Shown piece by piece: positions 6,277 through 13,166 of a DNA stretch of 20,967 bases. Source of the DNA: a virus. The stretch is from IMG/VR virus record IMGVR_UViG_3300027911_000077, positions 1 through 20,967 of that record, one strand, 5' to 3'. Position 1 is the first letter of the stretch. The number at the start of each line of letters is the position of its first letter. The notes beneath the pieces are model-generated. The model made no database searches, was not told where the DNA came from, and worked only from the letters and a program-made list of their open reading frames with translations. Made by a program: the position numbers and the translations under genes.

Positions 6277-6501
6277 ATGGAAATATCAAACGCGAAAAAG
6301 GAGTGGTTCCCTCGGCAGGCAAGTCCGGTCGGGGCGATGTCGTCTTCGAAGCAAGGAAAATCGAAAACGAAGCGTCCGAATGCCGGACTTGCCTATCGGC
6401 AGAAGTCGAAGGGCAAGAAGAAGTCCAAGCGCTATATGCGCAAGGCGGGTTCGGATTCGCAGCAGTATGATTTTAATCGCAAGAATAAGGCACTCGTCTA
6501 A
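6277..6501 (+). CDS. Small, strongly basic protein
   Basis: A 74-aa protein with 21 Lys/Arg against 4 acidic residues; the core reads QGKSKTKRPNAGLAYRQK then KGKKKSKRYMRK. It should bind nucleic acid or an acidic partner and is likely disordered in isolation. ATG 6277 is preferred to the in-frame upstream ATG 6253, which falls before the -10-like box; ATG 6337 (a 54-aa product) is possible. It stands two genes before the very acidic scaffold-like protein, so a charge-based interaction is worth considering. Other frames here are open too (6258-6470, and the upstream extension of 6506-6724), but they lack sensible composition. Confidence 0.6.
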   Translation: MEISNAKKEWFPRQASPVGAMSSSKQGKSKTKRPNAGLAYRQKSKGKKKSKRYMRKAGSDSQQYDFNRKNKALV

Positions 6502-6505
6502 TCTT

Positions 6506-6724
6506 ATGGCAAAAGCAAAAGTCGAAGGAGATGAACCAAGCAAGGAATTTTCAATCGTTACCTTTCTGCTTCGAAGCGGAGCAAAAAGGTCGTTCTCGTT
6601 CGCTGAGCATGGAGAGAATTATAAGGAATTGGCAGCGGAGTTCGAGAAAAATAATTTGAATGAAACAGATGTCGAGCGCAAGGCGAATCGAATCGATAAC
6701 ATTGTGAATCGAGAAGAGGCGTAG
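6506..6724 (+). CDS. Small hypothetical protein before the scaffold gene
   Basis: A 72-aa ORF that starts 4 nt after the previous stop (TAA-TCTT-ATG). It has a short strand-like segment (FSIVTFLLRSGAKRSFSFAEH, in two parts) and a charged C-terminal helix (ELAAEFEKNNLNETDVERK). The frame is open much farther upstream (to 6173) but that part is the shadow of two other genes, so the ATG at 6506 is taken. No family is recognised. It belongs to the head module by position. Confidence 0.65.
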   Translation: MAKAKVEGDEPSKEFSIVTFLLRSGAKRSFSFAEHGENYKELAAEFEKNNLNETDVERKANRIDNIVNREEA

Positions 6725-6734
6725 AGGATAGTTT

Positions 6735-6812
6735 GGGAGGCGGCAATCCCTTTTACAAAACCGTTACGGTATTAGTCTCCCCGTAAAGACTAAAAGAGGC
6801 GTTAATCTTTTA
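6735..6812 (+). promoter_or_regulatory. Cluster of hairpins, two mutually exclusive, before the scaffold gene
   Basis: Four inverted repeats lie in the 94-bp gap: GGGA/TCCC (6735-6738 with 6747-6750); TTACGG/CCGTAA (6764-6769 with 6781-6786); TTAGTCT/AGACTAA (6772-6778 with 6787-6793); and TAAAAGA/TCTTTTA (6791-6797 with 6806-6812). The second and third cannot form together because each stem lies in the loop of the other, and the third and fourth share bases 6791-6793. The last ends 6 nt before the ATG at 6819. This layout recalls attenuators or translation switches and could tune scaffold or capsid output. Confidence 0.45.
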
Positions 6813-6818
6813 AAACGT

Positions 6819-7793
6819 ATGAATCCAGATGAACAGAAGCTTTTCGATGCCCGGCAAGCAGAGAAAGAAGCTCTCGGCATTTCAAGTCCTGCTGAAGAAA
6901 CCGAAAAGAAGGACGAGAAAGAGCCGAAAGAAGAGGAAACCGAAGCCAAGTCTGAAGAGGAAGAATCCGAAGAGGAAGAATCAGAGGAAGACGAATCCGA
7001 AGAGGAGGAAATCGCCGATGATGATTCCGAAGAGGAGGAGGACTCGGAAGATGAGGAAGAGGAGGAATCTTCAAAACCTACGCGTGCGCCATCAAAAGAT
7101 GATTTCAAGTCGATGAAGCGCGAATACAAGGATGAGATTCGCAAGCTCAAAGACGAGTTAGCCAAAGCAAAGACTCCGCAGGAAAGGAAGGAAGTCATCG
7201 AAGACCTTGATAAGTACATGTCCGAACGGGCCCAAAAGCTCGGACTCAAGCCTGAAGTTCTCAAGGAGTTGACCGAAATTTCTGAAAAGGCTTTTGAAAA
7301 GAAATACGGCGACAAATTGAAGAAAATTGACGAGTTTGAGAAGTTCAACGAGTCAAGGACGAAAGAAGAGGCCTTGAAGCAGGACGAGCAAGTTTTCAAT
7401 TCCGAGTGGGGCAAAACGGAAGCGGCAATCAAGTCCGAATATCCGAATGCCACTCCTGAGCAGATCGCATCTGCTCGCAAGGAAATGGACAGGCTCGCTC
7501 ATTCGAAGGATTATCATATGTTTCCGATGGATTACATCCTGTACCGGGAAAAAACGAAGTTCGAAAAAGTGCTCTTTTCCCCGAATAAAAGGTCTTTCGA
7601 GACAGGCCGGCCTTCGCGGTCGCCTGAGCGAAAGGAATTCGAGGGAATGCCTTCCGATCTTTCAGACATGACTCCGGCGCAAGTCGAGCAGTTTGAAAAG
7701 GAACGCAACGAGCACATGTCAACCTACGGGAGAGATGCAATGATTCTCACCACGAAGGATAATGACGGGAACATCGTTCAGCGGAAAGTCTAG
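6819..7793 (+). CDS. Scaffold-like head assembly protein with poly-acidic domain
   Basis: A 324-aa protein immediately before the major capsid gene, the standard place for a scaffold. Residues ~35-85 are nearly all Glu, Asp and Ser, built from SEEEE repeats. Residues ~93-210 form charged helices (KDDFKSMKREYKDEIRKLKDE) able to make a coiled coil, then a further helical part (EVLKELTEISEKAFEKKYGD). The C-terminal ~70 residues have a basic patch (RSFETGRPSRSPERK) and a helix. Scaffolds are typically elongated, helical and charged, and their C-terminal basic helix contacts coat protein, which fits. No protease is visible, so it may be expelled intact as in P22. Identity is from composition and position. 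Confidence 0.75.
   Translation: MNPDEQKLFDARQAEKEALGISSPAEETEKKDEKEPKEEETEAKSEEEESEEEESEEDESEEEEIADDDSEEEEDSEDEEEEESSKPTRAPSKDDFKSMKREYKDEIRKLKDELAKAKTPQERKEVIEDLDKYMSERAQKLGLKPEVLKELTEISEKAFEKKYGDKLKKIDEFEKFNESRTKEEALKQDEQVFNSEWGKTEAAIKSEYPNATPEQIASARKEMDRLAHSKDYHMFPMDYILYREKTKFEKVLFSPNKRSFETGRPSRSPERKEFEGMPSDLSDMTPAQVEQFEKERNEHMSTYGRDAMILTTKDNDGNIVQRKV
6951..7010 (+). repeat. Four tandem 15-bp units encoding SEEEE
   Basis: Four consecutive 15-bp units (tctgaagaggaagaa, tccgaagaggaagaa, tcagaggaagacgaa, tccgaagaggaggaa) encode SEEEE, SEEEE, SEEDE and SEEEE in the scaffold-like gene. Units differ mainly at third positions, which suggests the protein pattern is under selection. A further SEEEE-type unit follows at about 7024-7041. 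Confidence 0.8.
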
Positions 7794-7845
7794 TCTTTTG
7801 ATGAGGCATGCGTAGGGGCAGAATTATTACCTTTACACATTACTC

Positions 7846-9117
7846 ATGACGAATACCCAAACCCTCAAGCAGGTGTGGATGGATGAGTACCAGCTCACTC
7901 ACTACAAGCAGCCTGTTTTCCGCTCCATCACTGAAGAGAAGATGGTTGAAGGCAAGCTGACGAAGGGCGATACGATTCACTGGTCATACAAGTCCGATTT
8001 CTATGTCAACGACATGGGTTCGGATGGCGCTTACACGACGCAGGCACAGACGGATACCGACGAGACGCTCGTTATCAACAGCGTCAAGGAAGTTTCGTTC
8101 TATGAATTCCAGAAGGACCTTGAACAGGCTCACTACCCTGTGAAGGTCGCGTACGCTCAGAAGGCGATGAACAAGATCTTCCTTCAGATCGATGCAGACG
8201 TGCTTTCAGCAGCGTATCTCGGTGCAACCTCGACGATTACGGCAGCGGATTTCGGCGGTTCAGCAGTTGGCGTCGCTCTGTCTTCGACGGGAGCGAACAT
8301 TCCGCAGATCTTCTCGACGGCAAACCTCAAGCTTCAGCTCGCGAATGTCATTTACGACCCGAACCTCACTTTCACGAAGGATGTGAAGCTTGAGAAGGTC
8401 GTCGGCATGCCAGTTGCGCTTATTTCGCCTCAGATGTATCAGGCGCTTATCGTCTTCCTCGGCGGCAAGACTACCGTTCTCGGCGATAAGGTTTCGACGA
8501 CTGGCCACGCTGGCTCGTACATGGGCTTCAACCTGTTCGTTTCGAATGCTCTTCCGTGGACCGCTCAGATCACGATCGCAGCGACTCCTACGACGGGCGA
8601 TACCATCACCATCAACGGAATGGTATTCAAGTTCGTCACTTCGGCGACGAATCCAGGCGAAATGACGATTTCAGGCACCTCGCAGGCGATTCTCCGCTCG
8701 GCTATCAATGCTCCGTTTACAGCAGTTTCCGGCTATGTAGCGCAGACGGATAACGCGACGAACCGCAACAAGCTTGCAGGTCTCTCGCTCAGCACTTTTG
8801 CGGCGAACGTTGCGACGTTCTCGCAGAAAGGAATCGGAAATGCGATCATCTCGACATCGTTTACGTCAGGCTCGAACCTGCTTACGACCGGATTGCAGCT
8901 TCAGCACAACATCTTCGGGGTTTCCCGATCCGTTGCGCTCGTGCTTCAGAAGTATCCAGAGCTCTACGTCAATCCTGTGTCCGGCAAGGTCGGCAAGGAC
9001 TACGTGACCTGGTGCTACTACGGCATCAAGGTGTTCACGTATCAGGCTCCGCAGCTTGTCGACTGCCAGATCGACGCATCGAGCTTCACTTCGCAGCCTG
9101 CGGTAGGAACCAACTAA
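7846..9117 (+). CDS. Major capsid protein, HK97-type, with inserted beta domain
   Basis: A 423-aa coat protein following the scaffold. N-terminal VWMDEYQLTHYKQPVFRSIT resembles capsid N-arms. Residues ~76-118 carry the long helix region, and ~185-238 (VVGMPVALISPQMYQALIVF, GSYMGFNLFVSNALPWT) are the expected A-domain elements. After SNALP the normal continuation (NIFGVSRSVALVLQKYPEL, 355-373) is delayed by about 110 residues of inserted sequence (240-350) with the pattern GDTITINGMVFKFVT and SGTSQAILRSAINA, a small beta domain I recognise from other phage structural proteins. Such insertions can form surface decoration or stabilising contacts. The gene has no Shine-Dalgarno site; a TACACA sequence ends 6 nt before the ATG. 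Confidence 0.88.
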   Translation: MTNTQTLKQVWMDEYQLTHYKQPVFRSITEEKMVEGKLTKGDTIHWSYKSDFYVNDMGSDGAYTTQAQTDTDETLVINSVKEVSFYEFQKDLEQAHYPVKVAYAQKAMNKIFLQIDADVLSAAYLGATSTITAADFGGSAVGVALSSTGANIPQIFSTANLKLQLANVIYDPNLTFTKDVKLEKVVGMPVALISPQMYQALIVFLGGKTTVLGDKVSTTGHAGSYMGFNLFVSNALPWTAQITIAATPTTGDTITINGMVFKFVTSATNPGEMTISGTSQAILRSAINAPFTAVSGYVAQTDNATNRNKLAGLSLSTFAANVATFSQKGIGNAIISTSFTSGSNLLTTGLQLQHNIFGVSRSVALVLQKYPELYVNPVSGKVGKDYVTWCYYGIKVFTYQAPQLVDCQIDASSFTSQPAVGTN

Positions 9118-9129
9118 CCAATCCACATC

Positions 9130-9768
9130 ATGACCAAGACACAAAAAATCGTGGTTGCGGTCGTCGGAGTGGCTCTTGGCTTCTTCGCTCTCGCAGCTTA
9201 CTTCAGGGCTCCTTCGGTCGCTCCGACAGGCCAGTCTTCGAATCTGGGCGGCGCAGACATCGTAGAGCAGTATCCTTCGTACTGGGTGAACGGAATCAAT
9301 ATCGGAGGGCGTTTCACGAATAACGTGAAGCTCGTTCTCGGCGATGGTCAGAATCAGGTAGCTTGGAAGAACACGACCGGACAGGTGGTCCTTGCCTCAG
9401 GAGTCCAGGGATTCATTTCCCCTTCGGCAAAGACTTCTCCGGCAGTCGCTTCCTCGACGCTCGCTTTCTTCGTCGGCACTTCGACGACTTCGACTATTAC
9501 CGATAGCGCAGCTCCTGTTTTCGGATCGCTCATTGACACTTATCTCATAGCGACTTCGACGACGAATACACTCGCCATCGATAGCTTCGGAGATAAGGGT
9601 ACGAATGGCCAGCAGGTCATTACCGTGCTTCCGAACCAGTACGTCATTGCAGTGCTTGAGAATCCATACAATCAGGCATGCACGGGCGCTACGTGCGAAA
9701 CCGCTACGTCGACGAACCGAGGGTACAACCTTCCGTTCTCGTTCAATTATTCCTTCTTGAATAATTGA
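9130..9768 (+). CDS. Signal-anchored virion protein, possible decoration or head fibre
   Basis: A 212-aa protein with an N-terminal lysine pair and hydrophobic helix (KIVVAVVGVALGFFALAAYF, about residues 6-25), followed by a Ser/Thr/Gly-rich beta-type region with TSTTSTIT and IATSTTNTL stretches. Two cysteines close together (ACTGATC, about 186-192) could form a disulphide outside the cytoplasm. It sits between capsid and adaptor genes, the place of decoration proteins, but an export signal is unusual there. The hairpin at 9778-9797 follows. It may be virion-associated or displayed on the infected cell; the sequence does not decide. Confidence 0.65.
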   Translation: MTKTQKIVVAVVGVALGFFALAAYFRAPSVAPTGQSSNLGGADIVEQYPSYWVNGINIGGRFTNNVKLVLGDGQNQVAWKNTTGQVVLASGVQGFISPSAKTSPAVASSTLAFFVGTSTTSTITDSAAPVFGSLIDTYLIATSTTNTLAIDSFGDKGTNGQQVITVLPNQYVIAVLENPYNQACTGATCETATSTNRGYNLPFSFNYSFLNN

Positions 9769-9777
9769 CGGTTCACA

Positions 9778-9797
9778 GAGGGGCTTTAGGGCCCCTC
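9778..9797 (+). other. Strong GC hairpin after the 9130 gene
   Basis: GAGGGGC (9778-9784) pairs perfectly with GCCCCTC (9791-9797) around a 6-nt loop. No T-tract follows, so it is not a typical intrinsic terminator. It begins 9 nt after a stop codon and may act as a partial terminator, an mRNA stabiliser or a processing site that sets the ratio of capsid-region to downstream products. Confidence 0.6.
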
Positions 9798-9825
9798 CAA
9801 TGAGCCGCCAATTTAAATCAAAATC

Positions 9826-10206
9826 ATGCAAAAATATCTTTACATCGCGATTGCAACATTTCTTCTCGGAGCAGGAATATCCCTGTTCACCTCGATGCCG
9901 ACAAAGACATCGCTCGGAGACACGAATAGCCTGACCACGTTCGCGCTTGGAAACGCTACGAGCGCCTCGTGCCTGACTTCCTCGACTCTTGCTATTGCCA
10001 CTTCGACCGGAGCGCGTCTCGGCCTTCGAATGTATAACGACAGCCCGAACGGAATCTATCTCGCTCTTGGCCAGGCAGCCGTATTGCATACCGGAATCTT
10101 CCTCTCAGCGAGCTCGACTGTGGAGCTGAAAGACCCGATTTACGAAGGAGCAGTCTATTGCATTTCAGGAGCGACTTCAGCGTTGTCTATCGAGGAAATA
10201 AAATAA
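9826..10206 (+). CDS. Small secreted-type virion protein
   Basis: A 126-aa protein with a signal sequence or anchor (YLYIAIATFLLGAGISLF, residues 4-21), then a compact beta-like domain: ASCLTSSTLAIATSTGARLG, LRMYNDSPNGIYLALGQAAV, GIFLSASSTVELKDPIYEG and AVYCISGATSALSIEEI. Two cysteines, in ASC and VYC, could form one disulphide. The domain resembles small phage head or fibre proteins that give spatially even beta sandwiches, known to me from Patescibacteria-associated phage contigs. An alternate -10-like TTAAAT at 9813-9818 lies 7 nt before the ATG. The ORF is followed 7 nt later by the adaptor gene. Confidence 0.65.
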   Translation: MQKYLYIAIATFLLGAGISLFTSMPTKTSLGDTNSLTTFALGNATSASCLTSSTLAIATSTGARLGLRMYNDSPNGIYLALGQAAVLHTGIFLSASSTVELKDPIYEGAVYCISGATSALSIEEIK

Positions 10207-10213
10207 CCTATCC

Positions 10214-10912
10214 ATGAACGGAACCGACTACTATAATCAGGTTAAGACTCTTTTGCACGGATTCGGAATGGACGAGGGTATGTTCTATATGCTTCTCAAT
10301 ACTGCTCGCGTTATGCGAGAAATGGAGCGTCCGTGGATGGTTCTTCGCAAGCTTCAGTCATCGCAGCAAGCGATTCCAGGAAATACCTATCAGACTCAGT
10401 ACGTCATTCCTGCTGATTTCGATCGGCTCACTCGGGATGGAAAGATTCTTCTTTTCGATGGTCAGCAAGTGTGGCAGGAGGCAATTGAGATTCCGGTCGA
10501 GCTTCAGGTGCAATACAAGGATCAGAACCTCAACTTCTTCATGGATCATAATGCCGGCAAGTTTGGAATTACCGGTATTATCGATCGCGTATACAATATT
10601 TATATCAACTATGTGGTCGCAAATCCGGATATTGCCGCAACTACTTCATGGATCAATATTCCGACTCGCTTTCAGCCAATTCTTGCATACGATGTCGTTG
10701 CCATGTATGAGCTCGGAGTCGATTACGATGACACCAATGCTCGCAATGCGAACAAGAATGACCAGATTTCCGAGCGATTGTTCAATGCCATGAAAGTCTG
10801 GGACGATTATTTGCAGCGTTCGGCAGTCACTCTCCTCGATTATCCTGTCGTTGGAGACGTTCCTACATTCGTTCCTCACAAGATAAATATGTTCGGTCCT
10901 TCAGGCACCTAA
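10214..10912 (+). CDS. Head-tail adaptor-like protein (gp4/gp11 type)
   Basis: A 232-aa protein in the adaptor position after the head genes. It begins with helices (YYNQVKTLLHGFGMDEGMFY), has the RPWMVLRK segment and a beta part (GNTYQTQYVIPADFDRLTRD, ILLFDGQQVWQEAIEIPVEL), and ends with helices (RFQPILAYDVVAMYELGVDY; SERLFNAMKVWDDYLQR). The pattern of helix, RPW, strand segment with P-x-DF-x-RL, and helix is what I associate with adaptor proteins of short-tailed phages such as P22 gp4 and T7 gp11, which bind the portal ring and form the first tail layer. Length is close to T7 gp11 (196 aa). The hub-like protein follows 3 nt later, as gp12 follows gp11. Confidence 0.65.
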   Translation: MNGTDYYNQVKTLLHGFGMDEGMFYMLLNTARVMREMERPWMVLRKLQSSQQAIPGNTYQTQYVIPADFDRLTRDGKILLFDGQQVWQEAIEIPVELQVQYKDQNLNFFMDHNAGKFGITGIIDRVYNIYINYVVANPDIAATTSWINIPTRFQPILAYDVVAMYELGVDYDDTNARNANKNDQISERLFNAMKVWDDYLQRSAVTLLDYPVVGDVPTFVPHKINMFGPSGT

Positions 10913-10915
10913 TTC

Positions 10916-13132
10916 ATGGCAAAAGATAAAATACCGTCACAGGGCAAGAATTATGGAGGGAAGAAGCGAGCGCTCATTCCTGATTTTGTCGTGAGTGAAT
11001 GGAACGGTATCAATACTTCAATAAAGGATCAGACAGATCTTCCGATCGGAGCATCTCCTGACGCACTCAATTGGATCACTGGAAAATACAAGGACCATAT
11101 CGAGCTTCGACGCGGATATGCGCTGCTCGGCAATACGCGTGTTTCGAATGCCGGCAAGATAACGGGTATTGGAATTGGAACGAGGCCCGACGGCACTCAG
11201 ATTCCTTTTTTTACCTATGCTCAGAAAATAAAATACTACAACGCCACTACTCAGGATACGGCTGAAATAGGAACGAATACGCTTCCTGCGACTGCAAACG
11301 GGGAAGATGTTGCAATCATGCCGTATCAGAACCTTGCCGGCGCGTCGACGTACATCACGAGCCCGAGCTCTTCCATTTACAAGATCATGAATGCCAATCC
11401 GGCAAGCATTACCGACCTTATGTCGCTCGCTTTCCGAGGAAAAGCGAAAATCGATACGAACCGCATGTTCCTGTGGGATCGTCGCGATGTTCAGCTTTCC
11501 CGGTATCAGACGGAGCTTTACCTTTCTCTGTCTGATCAGACTTCGATTTCACAATATACACAGACTGTCGCGGAATCAGCAGGAACGGGAGACGGCGCGA
11601 CAAAGGCTTTTTCAGGAACGCTCGCTTTCAAGGCAAGCAATCCTAAGCAGACTACTTTTTTTAATGAATTTTTTTCTCCGGTTTTTGCCGGAGTGTCAAT
11701 TACGGGAATCACGAATGCCGTTCAGGCAGTCGTGACTGTCGGTTCTCATTCTCTTCAAACCGGAGATATAGTATTTTTCGATGGAGTATCGGGAATGACG
11801 CAGATAAACGATACATTCGGGGTTGTCGAATCGACGACCGCAACTACCATTACGACTTCGATAAATTCGACGACTTATGGCGTGTATTCCTCAGGGGGAA
11901 GCATTTATAAATCGGAGTATTTTCATGATGATAAGAATGGGAATCTGACAAGTAATCTCGGAGGAACGGGAACCATCAACTATACGACGGGAGCGTATGT
12001 CCTGAATTTCAACACCGCCCCTTTGAATGGAAAGGGCATTTTTTCCAATTATTATGTCGAGGATTCGACGAATGGGGGCATTGCCGATTTCACGATTGAC
12101 GGATCGACGACAGGAAAAGGAAAGATTTTTCCTCAATTCGATGGCGGAGGAAACCTCAATGCCGTGCTTCCGTTCGACCAGACGCAATATTGCTTTCATA
12201 TAGTGAAGACCTGGTATCTTTCGCTCGGTACCGATGACACGAAAGCGGCTAACCTTCCGTATCGTTCGCAGTTCGGCATTCCGTATTGGCGTGCGGCATT
12301 CGCGACTCCGGATGGAATCGTGATGATTGATAATGCTCTTCCATCGAATCCGAAAGCGAAGATTCTTGAGATAGATGCTTCGCTTTCGACTGCGGTTCTT
12401 ACTATCGTCCCTGTCACTATTTCTGATCAGCTTGACCTCACTCCTTTCGGTTTCAATGCAGCGGTCGTGCGCCGGTGGGGAGATTATGACATCATTGCCT
12501 GCCAGAATGTCGTGAACGGAGTCGTTGATTCATTCAATACGATATTCTTTCTTCGAAACATCTATTCAGGCCAATGGGACAGGCTCGATTATATGGTGTC
12601 TTGCCTTGATGAGTTTTACGGGGCATTGCTCGGGGGTTCTTCCCTTCAGAACAATGTTTTTACTCTCTTTTCAGGAACCGATGATGATGGATCGAAAATC
12701 AATAATTACTGGACAAGCAAGCAATTCGATCTGCATGTCGAAGGCACGAAGAAATTCAATCGTTTCGTTATACGCGGGCTCATTCAGAATACGCAGAATC
12801 TCGACATCATGCTTTCTTTTGATTCGGGAGCATTCATCAAGATATTTACCGTGCAAGGCAACGCTTCGTACGTGAATCAGGGCAATCCCGTATTCGTCGG
12901 TTCGAATACGGTCGGTTCGCAGGTTGTTGGAGGAGGCAACGGGCAGGGTCCGGCAATTACGGCATATCCTTTCGAAGTAGAGCTTGAATTTTCAAGCGAC
13001 TATTTCGAATATGTCCAGGCGAAATTCGTCGCAAATAACATCGGATTCATTCAGATCGACGAGTATATCTTCAAGGACATTCGATACAAGGGGAGGAAGC
13101 TTCCTGCCGCGCGAGTCATTTCAACGACTTGA
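10916..13132 (+). CDS. Tail nozzle/hub-like protein with FCCH-like inserted domain
   Basis: A 738-aa protein directly after the adaptor, matching the order and size of T7 gp12 (794 aa) or P22 gp10. The N-terminus (VVSEWNGINTSIKDQTDLPI, then GASPDALNWITGKY and IELRRGYALLG) is typical of tail hub proteins that form a beta-propeller nozzle. Residues ~262-330 (VVTVGSHSLQTGDIVFFDGV, then TFGVVESTTATTITTSIN and YGVYSSGG) match a module annotated as a ubiquitin-activating E1 FCCH domain in phage proteins; here it is only a structural fold, not an enzyme. Next (~335-395) is a second small beta module (TINYTTGAYVLNF, APLNGKGIFSNYYVEDST). The rest is propeller-like strands. Start follows the adaptor stop by 3 nt. 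Confidence 0.65.
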   Translation: MAKDKIPSQGKNYGGKKRALIPDFVVSEWNGINTSIKDQTDLPIGASPDALNWITGKYKDHIELRRGYALLGNTRVSNAGKITGIGIGTRPDGTQIPFFTYAQKIKYYNATTQDTAEIGTNTLPATANGEDVAIMPYQNLAGASTYITSPSSSIYKIMNANPASITDLMSLAFRGKAKIDTNRMFLWDRRDVQLSRYQTELYLSLSDQTSISQYTQTVAESAGTGDGATKAFSGTLAFKASNPKQTTFFNEFFSPVFAGVSITGITNAVQAVVTVGSHSLQTGDIVFFDGVSGMTQINDTFGVVESTTATTITTSINSTTYGVYSSGGSIYKSEYFHDDKNGNLTSNLGGTGTINYTTGAYVLNFNTAPLNGKGIFSNYYVEDSTNGGIADFTIDGSTTGKGKIFPQFDGGGNLNAVLPFDQTQYCFHIVKTWYLSLGTDDTKAANLPYRSQFGIPYWRAAFATPDGIVMIDNALPSNPKAKILEIDASLSTAVLTIVPVTISDQLDLTPFGFNAAVVRRWGDYDIIACQNVVNGVVDSFNTIFFLRNIYSGQWDRLDYMVSCLDEFYGALLGGSSLQNNVFTLFSGTDDDGSKINNYWTSKQFDLHVEGTKKFNRFVIRGLIQNTQNLDIMLSFDSGAFIKIFTVQGNASYVNQGNPVFVGSNTVGSQVVGGGNGQGPAITAYPFEVELEFSSDYFEYVQAKFVANNIGFIQIDEYIFKDIRYKGRKLPAARVISTT

Positions 13133-13151
13133 TTATCCTTATGAAAAATTT

Positions 13152-13160
13152 TGATACACT
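13152..13160 (+). promoter_or_regulatory. Extended -10 element six bases before the 13167 gene
   Basis: TG-A-TACACT (13152-13160) is an extended -10 element. Exactly six bases separate it from the ATG at 13167, the same spacing as at terS. The 34-bp gap in which it sits separates the hub gene from the fibre gene, so this could start a second late transcript, again leaderless. Confidence 0.5.
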
Positions 13161-13166
13161 AAAATC

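Noticed and set aside
6258-6470. 70-aa alternative frame over the basic protein
   Set aside because: It lies in a different frame from 6277-6501, lacks coupling to neighbours and shows no recognised features.
6764-7480. 238-aa Ser-rich ORF on the - strand
   Set aside because: It is the complement of the Glu-rich scaffold gene: GAG/GAA codons read backwards give Ser and Phe. It has no own signals, and all neighbours are on the + strand.
9397-10089. 230-aa Arg/Ser-rich ORF on the - strand
   Set aside because: Composition is typical of a shadow frame, it spans the strong hairpin and two + strand genes with clear signal sequences.
10916-13132. Ubiquitin-related enzymatic role
   Set aside because: The FCCH-like module is a fold seen in phage structural proteins; no active-site elements of an E1 are present.
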